From the IMG/VR virus record IMGVR_UViG_3300040811_000121, positions 1 to 34,418 of that record: a stretch of 34,418 bases of DNA; one strand, 5' to 3'. This stretch comes from a virus. Position numbers and translations under genes: made by a program. Numbering within the stretch: position 1 is the stretch's first letter; each line of letters opens with the position of its first letter. Under the pieces are notes generated by a model. That model had not been told where the DNA came from. It ran no database searches and saw only the letters and a program-made list of their open reading frames with translations. Shown one piece after another: positions 19,323 to 27,273 of this stretch.

Positions 19323-21263
19323 CTATGACACGGCATAGAAAATATAGCTTGCGCTTGATACGTTGATGTTTGTCGCTGAAACCTGATTGACTGCAAAGCC
19401 TGATGATACAGGGTCAATACTATCATCTGTTGTAACTTCAGCAGCCGTTGTGTTTAGCGATAAGTGCGGATCATTGGCGGCAACAATACCACGTTCTGTG
19501 TCCCAGATATACCAATCGCCCGTGCTGTCTGTGCGCTTGATTAGCACAAAACGTGCGCCACTAGAGAAGCCGCAGTTAATCGTTTGCGTGGAACCATTCC
19601 CAGTATAACTCCCCACCTTGGATACACCATCAAGTGAGGCGAATAGGTAGGCTATGTAGGTTGATCCTGAACCGTTTACAGCTGACCCGTGAAAAAGAGT
19701 AAAGTCAGTAGCTGTTGGCGCAGTGTCATACCAAAGTAACCCATCTGCCGCAGGGCCTGTGTTATCTAAATAGAGATAATCTGTTTCGGGTGCATTATCT
19801 CCATCAACATTTAAGCCACTATGGTACACATACCAGTTGTTAGATACATCACGCTGCTTCACCCACATCATCTCAGGCGCAACACCAAGGTTATGGCTTA
19901 CAGTACGCCCTGCTGTTCCGTTCCCCGTGTAAGCAACGACATCCATGAAGGAAGGGGCACGTTTCCACATCCAAGCAAACTGAGATGAAAAGTTTGCAAC
20001 AGACGGATAATCCAAACCAGTCATACTATCCCAAGAAAAACCATCCGTGCTTTCAGCGTTGGTTGTGTTCGCTTGCAACTCTTTATCTGTCAATCGTGTA
20101 TGGACAATACTATTAGACCCCGTTGGAAACTTTCTTATAGCAAAATCTACTGGGAACCCAGAAACAAACGCATCATTCGCTGTTGACGACATGTTTGTGC
20201 CGTAAGTTGCATCAAACACATCAGTCGCACTCTCAGGCACCGCCATTGGGCCACGGCGTATGGCTATGTAGATGTAGTTGTTGCCTGATGTATTAACACC
20301 GCCAGCAGTTGTGTCTATTTTAAAACCAGTAGGTGTTAGCTGCAATGAACTTAAAGAGGTTTCAGCGTCAGACACATTTGGAAACAAACCTGCATCATTT
20401 GCACCAGTAACAATACCACGCATGTTATCGTGTATGCGCCAGTATTGACCAGCATCTGCATCTTTAATAAGCAACCACTGAGGCTCAAACCCTAAGTCAA
20501 TCTCAGGGCCATCAGTAGAGCCATTACCAGTATAACTCCCACACTTGATAATGTCCTGATCCCCTGTAGGGCCGAACTCACCGTCACCATCATTGTGGGC
20601 GAATAGGTAGGCGACGAAGGTTTCACCAGATGCGTTAACATTGCTTTGAGTCCCTAAAGTAAACTGTGTATTTGTTGGGGTTGTATTGTTCCAAAAACCA
20701 CTATTAATATTTGCCCCTGCTGTAGTATTAAGCTGCAAGTATTTAGTGTTTCCAACACCACTATGATAAACCCCCCAGTTTTTTGCTATGCTAGTGCATT
20801 TTACAATAATACACGCTGGAACTGCCCCAAGGTTATGACTAATATTCTGAACAGAACCTGTTCCAGTATAAGTCACCACATCAAAGAACTTAGGGGCTTT
20901 GCGGAATGTCCAAGAGGCGTGGTTGTCACCACTTCTGTTTATAAACGCTGACGTTCCCATGGAAAACCCATTAGAATTAAAAGCAGTAAGCGTTTCGCTA
21001 TTTGAGTACTCAGGATTTGTGGTATCAGATTGCAAACGTTTGTAAACGCCACGCTCTGTGTCGTACAGCTGATGCTCTAAAGTAAAACTTCTATTCTTAA
21101 CCCAAACCAAACCACCTTCGCCACTTAGGTCAATATCGTTGGTTATCGTTTGTGCAGAGCCTGTACCAGTATACAAATAAGTGCTGAACACATCCTCAAC
21201 ATTCAGGGCTTCACCACTAGCAGCACCCGCAGCGGCTTGTAATAACTTCTTTTTAGTTGCCAT
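19323..21263 (-). CDS. Large repetitive tail-fibre / receptor-binding type protein
   Basis: A 646-aa beta-rich protein built from repeated units. YTGTGSAQTITNDI, YTGTGSVQNISHNLG, YTGNGSTDGPEIDLG, YTGNGTAGRTVSHNLG and YTGNGSTQTINCGFS mark at least five copies. Each is followed by V/L-IK----W---D--RG or YHSG segments and an intervening FVAYLFA/YIAYLFA strand. This layout is common in marine phage fibre or adsorption proteins (DUF7483-like), suggesting an adhesin. The gene follows the T7-type tail fibre and a smaller fibre-linked protein. It is the likeliest place for host-range change. The ribosome site TAAGGAGTAATAACTG is strong. Exact target unknown. Confidence 0.72.
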   Translation of the reverse strand: MATKKKLLQAAAGAASGEALNVEDVFSTYLYTGTGSAQTITNDIDLSGEGGLVWVKNRSFTLEHQLYDTERGVYKRLQSDTTNPEYSNSETLTAFNSNGFSMGTSAFINRSGDNHASWTFRKAPKFFDVVTYTGTGSVQNISHNLGAVPACIIVKCTSIAKNWGVYHSGVGNTKYLQLNTTAGANINSGFWNNTTPTNTQFTLGTQSNVNASGETFVAYLFAHNDGDGEFGPTGDQDIIKCGSYTGNGSTDGPEIDLGFEPQWLLIKDADAGQYWRIHDNMRGIVTGANDAGLFPNVSDAETSLSSLQLTPTGFKIDTTAGGVNTSGNNYIYIAIRRGPMAVPESATDVFDATYGTNMSSTANDAFVSGFPVDFAIRKFPTGSNSIVHTRLTDKELQANTTNAESTDGFSWDSMTGLDYPSVANFSSQFAWMWKRAPSFMDVVAYTGNGTAGRTVSHNLGVAPEMMWVKQRDVSNNWYVYHSGLNVDGDNAPETDYLYLDNTGPAADGLLWYDTAPTATDFTLFHGSAVNGSGSTYIAYLFASLDGVSKVGSYTGNGSTQTINCGFSSGARFVLIKRTDSTGDWYIWDTERGIVAANDPHLSLNTTAAEVTTDDSIDPVSSGFAVNQVSATNINVSSASYIFYAVS

Positions 21264-21276
21264 CAGTTATTACTCC

Positions 21277-21828
21277 TTAACCTAGTGCTTGACCCGCAGT
21301 AAATCCGTACCAGTTAGTACCACCATCACGAGTAGTGAATACAAAGACATCCTTTGCCGATGCAGTAGCTGTCAGCGTAGGTGCTGTAGCCGCTGGCCAA
21401 TCAACAGATGTAGGCCAAGTAACAGTAAAGCCACTTGCTGATGCATCCTGAATGATTTCAATGCTAAAGCTATACGCAGTGCCGCTGGCTGGTGGGTTAG
21501 AGAACGTGAACGTGGTGTTCTCTGTCAGTGTGTGGCTGAATGCGTTACCTGCCTCACAGTCCACCGTAGTGGCGTTTGTAGTGGATGTAACCGCTGCATA
21601 GGTTTCGTTGTAGCTGTCAACGATTAACTCACCAGTGATGTCCACATCGCCAGTGTAAGTGCCGCTAAATACTTCGCTTGCTTTTGCAAGAGGAATGCCA
21701 CCAGCGGTTGAGCCATCGTGAACCACGATTGTATTCTTGTCTGTGTCGACAGTAACCTCTTTGGCAGCACCAGTGAATGTTGAGTGCTGTGATGTTGTAC
21801 CGCCGCGTAATCTAATAGATGTTGCCAT
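21277..21828 (-). CDS. Fibre-associated protein with Mtd-like N-terminal domain
   Basis: A 183-aa protein. The N-terminus IRLRGGTTSQHSTFTGAAKE then VTVDTDKNTIVVHDGSTAGG is the common (R-G-T--QH--F-G---EVTVDT---T-VVHDG-T-GG) hub domain seen at the start of phage receptor or head-fibre proteins (Mtd-like N-terminus). The C-terminal part (ENTTFTFSNPPASGTAYSFS then FTVTWPTSVDWPAATAPTLT) is a beta domain typical of fibre tips or hyaluronidase-like fibre proteins. It lies between the two large fibre genes and probably joins the adsorption apparatus. Confidence 0.75.
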   Translation of the reverse strand: MATSIRLRGGTTSQHSTFTGAAKEVTVDTDKNTIVVHDGSTAGGIPLAKASEVFSGTYTGDVDITGELIVDSYNETYAAVTSTTNATTVDCEAGNAFSHTLTENTTFTFSNPPASGTAYSFSIEIIQDASASGFTVTWPTSVDWPAATAPTLTATASAKDVFVFTTRDGGTNWYGFTAGQALG

Positions 21829-21838
21829 GTTTCAGTCC

Positions 21839-23881
21839 TTACACGATTGAGCCGCCATCAATGATGCCGCCAGTTATGTTTACGTTGTTGGCATTCTGAG
21901 ATGCCATGGTTCCACTGTCTGTGATGTCAGACAATGTATGAGTATGCGACAATGCAGCATAGTCTGCATCATGGTTGTGTACCGCAGCCGCAAAGTCTCC
22001 AGTATTAGATGTCGCCGCAGTTCCCAAGCCTAAGTTTGTTCTAGCTGTTGCCGCGCTTTGCAAGTCAGACAAGTTGCTTGCTTGAGAAAGAAAACCAGAG
22101 CCAGCAGTAACACCTGCTTCCCAAGCAGTGCCATTGTAAATCTTGAGAGTTGTTGACGATGTATTGTAGAACAAATCGCCAGTATCAAGGCTTGTTGTTG
22201 GTTCAGTTGTGCCAACTCGATACCGATCTGAAAAGTTATTAATACCAGAGACATTTGAGGCAACTGTTGAAACAGCAGAGCTAATCCCCGCCACAGTCGA
22301 CACATCACTTGCCACACCTGCCACAGTGGGAATGCTGCCACTGACACCTGCAACGCTTGTGACATTGGCACTTATACCTGCCACTGTTGTGACATTGCTT
22401 GAGATGCCAGCAACCGTTGTAATGCTTGCAGATATGGGTGCAAGAGTTGAGATGTTAGACACCTGACCAGCAACGGATGTAATGTCACTAAGATTGTTGT
22501 AAACAGTAACTATAAATCCGTCAGGCGATCCTGATGTTCCACTTGTTGCATCTGCAACAGAGCCAAAGTCATATTCAGTTCCAGCAATAAAACTGCCAGA
22601 CGTTAAGTCATTAGCAACAGTTTCAATCTCAGAGATTGCCTCATTAAGGTCATTTGCAACTGTCTGAACTTCTGTGATCTTTGCGCTTACCGCAGCAAGC
22701 TCAGTATCAACATTTGCCACCGCTGTAATGTCTGATGTTAAGCCAGCCAATGTTGTAACGTTTGCTGATATACCAGCGACAGATGTTACATCGCTAGAAA
22801 TACCCGCCACTGTCGTAACATTCGCAGAAATGCCAGATACTGTGTCAATGTTTGTTTGCTCGGCAGATGTCGGTGTTGTGCGGTTCCAAGCTGTGCCGCC
22901 TAGATCGTACACCTTCATTACATTGTTCGTTGTGTCAAAGTATAGAGCGCCATCAATCAGCGCATCGCCATCATTGTCTACTGTAGGATCTGTCGCTTTA
23001 GCGCCAAGGTAGCGATCATCAAAGCTGTCGTAGCTTGCTGCCGCTGCTGCCTCAGATGCCGCTGCATTTGTTTCTGATGCCGCCGCCGCAGTCTCGCTGG
23101 CTGCTGCCGCAGTTTCGCTTGCAGCTGCCGCTGTTTCACTTGCCGCCGCTGCCGTTTCACTTGCTGCTGCCGCAGTTTCTGATGCCGCCGCCGCGCTTGC
23201 GCTAGAAGCCGCCGCCGCTGCATTAACGATTAAATCCCACTTAGCAATATCTGCATTGCCACTCAAGGGCGTTGCGCCACTAGATGTATGCGCTGTGTTT
23301 GCTAGGTAAATATTATCGTTGCTGCTATCTTTAACTAAGTCACGTTGATTGTAAGATACGCCAGCAGCCCAATTCCCGCGATAAACACCAAGCTCAGATG
23401 TGATGCTAACATCGCCAGAACTGTCAAACGCAAACACCTTGTTTGCCCGATCTGATGCAGAGATTGTAAACTCAGAGCCAGTAATTGTATTTGTGCGCGA
23501 TGCTTTGATTGCACGGCTTAATTCTTCTTCGTGCTTCTGCGTCATAAAGACGACTTTATCCAACGCTTCTTCTAGCGACTGCGCTGGAAATGGATCGTTA
23601 GGAACAAGATCAAGCCCCTGAGTAAGCGGCTGCTCACGCAAGATCACAACAGTTTCTGTAGCAGTTGGAGCTGTCAAAAATGTAACGTTGCCACCGCCAG
23701 CATCGCCAACCCCGCTCACTGTGTAGTGCGTTGTGATTGTCTGAACTGTCTCAGTGCCATCGCTTGCGCGTAGGATGACAGTCAAATCACTTTCGTCAAA
23801 GACTTTGAACGTGTACGCAAAAACTGTGAGCGTTCCGTTGCCGCTGTAGCTTACTCTGTTCGTGCTGCTAGATACTGTCAT
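21839..23881 (-). CDS. Tail fibre protein, T7 gp17-like N-terminus
   Basis: A 680-aa protein. Residues 1-125 (SSSTNRVSYSGNGTLTVFAY, DLTVIL, FLTAPTATETVVILREQPLT) match the T7 tail-fibre N-terminal domain that attaches to the tail. An Ala-rich heptad repeat (ASETAAA, about six copies, residues 220-275) suits a trimeric coiled coil. Two copies of a DRY-G------P----------GALYF--T----KVY---W domain and long runs of VAGIS-NVT repeats follow. The C-terminus has HNHDADYAALSHTHT and ends NVNITGGIIDGGSIV, like HxH metal-stabilised fibre ends. It mediates host recognition. The ATG overlaps the upstream stop (ATGA). Confidence 0.9.
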   Translation of the reverse strand: MTVSSSTNRVSYSGNGTLTVFAYTFKVFDESDLTVILRASDGTETVQTITTHYTVSGVGDAGGGNVTFLTAPTATETVVILREQPLTQGLDLVPNDPFPAQSLEEALDKVVFMTQKHEEELSRAIKASRTNTITGSEFTISASDRANKVFAFDSSGDVSITSELGVYRGNWAAGVSYNQRDLVKDSSNDNIYLANTAHTSSGATPLSGNADIAKWDLIVNAAAAASSASAAAASETAAAASETAAAASETAAAASETAAAASETAAAASETNAAASEAAAAASYDSFDDRYLGAKATDPTVDNDGDALIDGALYFDTTNNVMKVYDLGGTAWNRTTPTSAEQTNIDTVSGISANVTTVAGISSDVTSVAGISANVTTLAGLTSDITAVANVDTELAAVSAKITEVQTVANDLNEAISEIETVANDLTSGSFIAGTEYDFGSVADATSGTSGSPDGFIVTVYNNLSDITSVAGQVSNISTLAPISASITTVAGISSNVTTVAGISANVTSVAGVSGSIPTVAGVASDVSTVAGISSAVSTVASNVSGINNFSDRYRVGTTEPTTSLDTGDLFYNTSSTTLKIYNGTAWEAGVTAGSGFLSQASNLSDLQSAATARTNLGLGTAATSNTGDFAAAVHNHDADYAALSHTHTLSDITDSGTMASQNANNVNITGGIIDGGSIV
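23038..23225 (-). repeat. 21-bp coding repeat in the tail fibre (ASETAAA heptads)
   Basis: Six or more tandem copies of a seven-residue unit are encoded with varied synonymous codons. This argues for long-term maintenance rather than a recent expansion. The period of seven fits a coiled-coil shaft. Copy-number change would alter fibre length without breaking the frame. Confidence 0.8.
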
Positions 23882-26800
23882 CTTCTACCTTCTTCCTTGA
23901 GGCGCTGGACTTGTTCATATGCTGTACGCATATTCGCATATTCAGGCAATTCAAGCAACGCCCTGAAGCCTTCGTCTATAAACTTGCTGTTGATGCTACG
24001 CAGTAACGAAACACGCTCTTTGTCAGTCAGCGCTTGATATGACAAAGAAGATGTCACTGCCTCTAGTGTTTGACGGAATGTTAAATTCCCGTAACCGCTG
24101 CGATAAACGCTGATTTCGTTTTTAGCCATATTGACCAAATCAGACTGCATGCCGTAGCTCAACTTGATCGTTCCCATTCTTTCAGGGTTGGTCAAAGGCC
24201 AAACATTGGTCATTGCCTGCAAGCGGATCAGCTCTTTCTCGTAGCTCTCTAGCTCTTCGCCTTTCTTTAGGCGCAAGCCTGATAGGTTGCTAAACAGCGC
24301 AGCTCCCGGGCGGGCAGCAAAACTAAATTCATCTGCCCCGCGTGCTACGCCAAGCGTGTCGTAAACGATTGCGTTGCGATCCCGCTCATCGCGAAAAAAG
24401 CTGTCTTTGGACTGCATCGCATCCATTTCAGCAAAGAACTCTGCAAGCATTCTGCCGCCACCGCTTTTAGGCGTTCCGACAATTGCGTAGTTCTTTGATC
24501 CATCAGCCTTGGCATACTTGAACTGCGTAACGCCGTCCTCATCAACGTATGTCTCTTCCAAGTCTTCCATTGTGTAATACTGGATGTCCTCACGCGGGCG
24601 CACGCCTGTCGGGTCTGCCAGACGTTGGAACATTCGTTGCAACGAACTCAGCGGGTTTGGCAGGCCAGTTGGTGTTGCGCTTTCTGCGTAGCTTCTTGCA
24701 AGCTTGGCTGCGTCAAAGCCATCCATAAACGCAACGACATCCGCAACACCTTGCAACATTGGCAGCTCTTTATAATACTCTGCTGTCGCAAGCGCGGCTG
24801 CATGGATGTAATTCTGCTGCAACTCTGGATCGTTTGTTTTGTTGGCGCGTTGTACTGTGTCTGCTGTGATTGCAAGAATGCCGCCGACAGGCTCAAAGCC
24901 TGCATAGCTAACATAAAGCAGCGGGCCGTTTGGAACACCAAACGCATCATACAGCGGCATACCTTCTGGGAAGCCTTCGCCCTTTAGGACAAAGCTGTAT
25001 GGCTGCCAGCCGGGCGGCAAAGCCTCGCGCGTCTTTTGATCGCTGGGCATCCCGCCTGTTAGCCTGCCTTCCATTGCATACTGGCTTGTCTTGTAAATAA
25101 CAGCACCACCAAGCGTTAAACGCCCCGCTGCCAATTGCTGTGCGCGTGGGCCGTTCTTGCCGAGTAGGTCAATAGATGTTTTGCTGAATGGCGTGTATTC
25201 CATTGTGCGCAGTAGAGCATTTGTTGGCGCTGTTATAAATGGCATGATGAAGCGGCCTATCAATGTGCGCTGGAACATGCCTGCCACTTTGCCAAACATC
25301 CCCAAGTCTGACTGCAACGTGTCAAACCGTGCCTTAAAATCTAGGTCATCTGCAATCGCCCGAGGATCAAGCAGCAACATGCCTGCCTCATCCAATGCCT
25401 CTTGATTGCTCATGCCTTGGCGCAGTGAATGCTGATAACGCTTGTTGACCGCTGTGTAGAACTCACCGCGCTGGGAGATTGTCTTTGTAAATTCGTCGGC
25501 AGATAGCAGAAGTCTAAACGGAATGCGGATGCGCTTGCCAAGCTCATCAAGTGATTTCGCAAAGAAACTGTTGCTCTGGCCTGATGTCGCCGCATACTGC
25601 TCAACATCTAGTTTACTTGCGCCTGACGGCATCTCAGTGCGCCATGCAATTGATGCAGCTTTCATCGCATCGCCAAACGCATCTGACCAGCCCTTTAGGC
25701 GCAACAGCGCGTCTTCCATATACACTTGGTCTTCGCTGATTGGGTAGCGCATACCGAGCTGCTTCCGCGCTCCGCGCACTACGCTGCCATACATGCCTGC
25801 GAATACTTCTGTTGGCAACTGGAACAGCATAAAGGATAGTTGACCTATGGCACTTTTTGATTGCGTGGCAGGTGATGACAACAAGCCTGCCAAGTACGCC
25901 TCATGCACCATCTGCTTTGTCTTGGCGTACCAGCCGCCATTTGCAAAGTCGTTAATACCTTTTAGGCCGTTCTCTTTGCCAGCCTTTAACAAGCGATCTG
26001 CCATTGCATCTGTTACGCCGTCAGCTCCGCTTTCTGCCAACAACCGTTGCGCTTCTTCAGCATAGCGCGTTGCATCTAGCTCACCGCTGACTTGGATCTG
26101 GAATGATTGCAATGCCCGAGCAGCTTCTGTCTGCGCACCCTTTAGCTGCAATTGAATGCCGCTGTGGATCGCAAGCTGCCTGCGAAACTTTAGGCGCACA
26201 GATGCATCTGCCTGCCCGCTCTTGATTTGCTTTGCTAATTCTTCAAGCTTAGTTGCACTACGCACCAACAATTCGCGTCCAGCAACAAACTCTGCCGCAG
26301 TCAGTGCGCCATCGCCAATCTGGCGTTGCAGCAACCTACCCTTAAACCCAATCTCATCTAGCAGCAGTTGCTGCGCATCAAAGACTGTTTTGTCGTTTGG
26401 AATGTTACCACGCTTGCGTGCAACTGTTTCATCTTCGTAAACATCACCAATCGCCGTGATGACTGCCTTTACGTCATCTTGGCTGTCAATGTAGTCAAAG
26501 TTGAAATCGCCGCCATCTTGCAGCGACTTAATGTTTTGATCTTTTGTGCTGATGCGCGTTAAAACTTCGTCTGCAACCTCTTCAGCAGCCACGCCTGTCT
26601 CTGGCTTGAAGCCCTGCTTCTCAGCTCTCAGTGCCGCCTTGGCTTGCTCGTTGACATCAATTGCGTTTGCTTCTGCCTCTGCGGCCTCGTCAGCCAAGGC
26701 AGATTGTGCATCAACCAAAGTGTCGGCGGGCGCTTCCTCACCAATCGCCGGGGCTTTTAAACCACGCTCTTCAAATGTCTGCACGCCTTCTGGGCTGAGT

Positions 26801-27096
26801 ATCTGTGGTGCCAACTCGCGCTTTGTGGCTGCTTCAGAATATAGCTCTGGCGCTTCCATTAGGCCGCGCTCTTGTGGCGTTGGAACGCGAGGGGCTGTGC
26901 CAACTACGCCTGACGGCGGGGTTGGCTTGGAAACCCTTGGCTCTAGCTTGCCCAGCAAGCTGAATAGATCACCAACACCAGCAACTTGGATACCTTCCTG
27001 CTCTGGCCCTTTGGCAAACTCAGTAGGTGCGCCTGCAATGTCGGCACGCTGCCGGGCTTCTTGGTCTTCTGCTAGCTGGGTTGGATCGATTGCCAC
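23878..27096 (-). CDS. Large internal virion (ejection) protein, LPD38-like
   Basis: A 1072-aa protein starts at GTG (27096), with AAAAGGCTTAAACA upstream; no better ATG is near. The N-terminal 150 residues are acidic, Ala/Glu/Pro-rich and probably disordered. The centre is long helical. The segment AYLAGLLSSPATQSKSAIGQ then LSFMLFQLPTEVFAGMYGSV and, later, RTLIGRFIMPFITAPTNALL is the pattern of large polyvalent protein-associated domain 38. Such domains occur in giant phage proteins thought to be injected. I see no lytic transglycosylase signature. It lies after the other internal protein genes and before the tail fibre, so an ejected protein is likely. Confidence 0.7.
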   Translation of the reverse strand: MAIDPTQLAEDQEARQRADIAGAPTEFAKGPEQEGIQVAGVGDLFSLLGKLEPRVSKPTPPSGVVGTAPRVPTPQERGLMEAPELYSEAATKRELAPQILSPEGVQTFEERGLKAPAIGEEAPADTLVDAQSALADEAAEAEANAIDVNEQAKAALRAEKQGFKPETGVAAEEVADEVLTRISTKDQNIKSLQDGGDFNFDYIDSQDDVKAVITAIGDVYEDETVARKRGNIPNDKTVFDAQQLLLDEIGFKGRLLQRQIGDGALTAAEFVAGRELLVRSATKLEELAKQIKSGQADASVRLKFRRQLAIHSGIQLQLKGAQTEAARALQSFQIQVSGELDATRYAEEAQRLLAESGADGVTDAMADRLLKAGKENGLKGINDFANGGWYAKTKQMVHEAYLAGLLSSPATQSKSAIGQLSFMLFQLPTEVFAGMYGSVVRGARKQLGMRYPISEDQVYMEDALLRLKGWSDAFGDAMKAASIAWRTEMPSGASKLDVEQYAATSGQSNSFFAKSLDELGKRIRIPFRLLLSADEFTKTISQRGEFYTAVNKRYQHSLRQGMSNQEALDEAGMLLLDPRAIADDLDFKARFDTLQSDLGMFGKVAGMFQRTLIGRFIMPFITAPTNALLRTMEYTPFSKTSIDLLGKNGPRAQQLAAGRLTLGGAVIYKTSQYAMEGRLTGGMPSDQKTREALPPGWQPYSFVLKGEGFPEGMPLYDAFGVPNGPLLYVSYAGFEPVGGILAITADTVQRANKTNDPELQQNYIHAAALATAEYYKELPMLQGVADVVAFMDGFDAAKLARSYAESATPTGLPNPLSSLQRMFQRLADPTGVRPREDIQYYTMEDLEETYVDEDGVTQFKYAKADGSKNYAIVGTPKSGGGRMLAEFFAEMDAMQSKDSFFRDERDRNAIVYDTLGVARGADEFSFAARPGAALFSNLSGLRLKKGEELESYEKELIRLQAMTNVWPLTNPERMGTIKLSYGMQSDLVNMAKNEISVYRSGYGNLTFRQTLEAVTSSLSYQALTDKERVSLLRSINSKFIDEGFRALLELPEYANMRTAYEQVQRLKEEGRR

Positions 27097-27108
27097 TGTT
27101 TAAGCCTT

Positions 27109-27273
27109 TTACGTTTGTTCTGTTATTTTAGTCATGCCAACAACATATTTCTGCTGCGCTGGCTGGCCTGATTGTTCCGCCGCAATTTGGTCTTTAAGCC
27201 ATTGGATTTCTGGCGCGTTCTCACCATACTTTTCCTGCAACCTACTCAGCCGTCTTTCCAAGGACTGTGTCAT
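27109..27273 (-). CDS. Overlooked 54-aa helical protein between internal virion genes
   Basis: The ATG at 27273 has a strong ribosome site (AAAGGGGAGACT) and lies inside the end of the 1000-aa gene (32-bp overlap). The protein reads TQSLERRLSRLQEKYGENAP, then EIQWLKDQIAAEQSGQPAQQ and KYVVGMTKITEQT. It is a charged amphipathic helix, possibly coiled coil. The frame fills the 145-bp gap before the next large gene and stops 13 bp upstream of that gene's GTG. The composition is clearly protein-like. The function is unknown; a virion-assembly or ejection accessory role fits the location. Confidence 0.65.
   Translation of the reverse strand: MTQSLERRLSRLQEKYGENAPEIQWLKDQIAAEQSGQPAQQKYVVGMTKITEQT

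Noticed and set aside
22978-23223. Open frames antisense or frame-shifted to the Ala-rich tail fibre repeat
   Set aside because: Gln/Arg-rich shadows of the repetitive fibre sequence.
23038-23225. The tail-fibre heptad repeats as a diversity-generating retroelement target or phase-variable tract
   Set aside because: No reverse transcriptase and no template repeat are present, and the units are not identical at DNA level, so slippage is unlikely.
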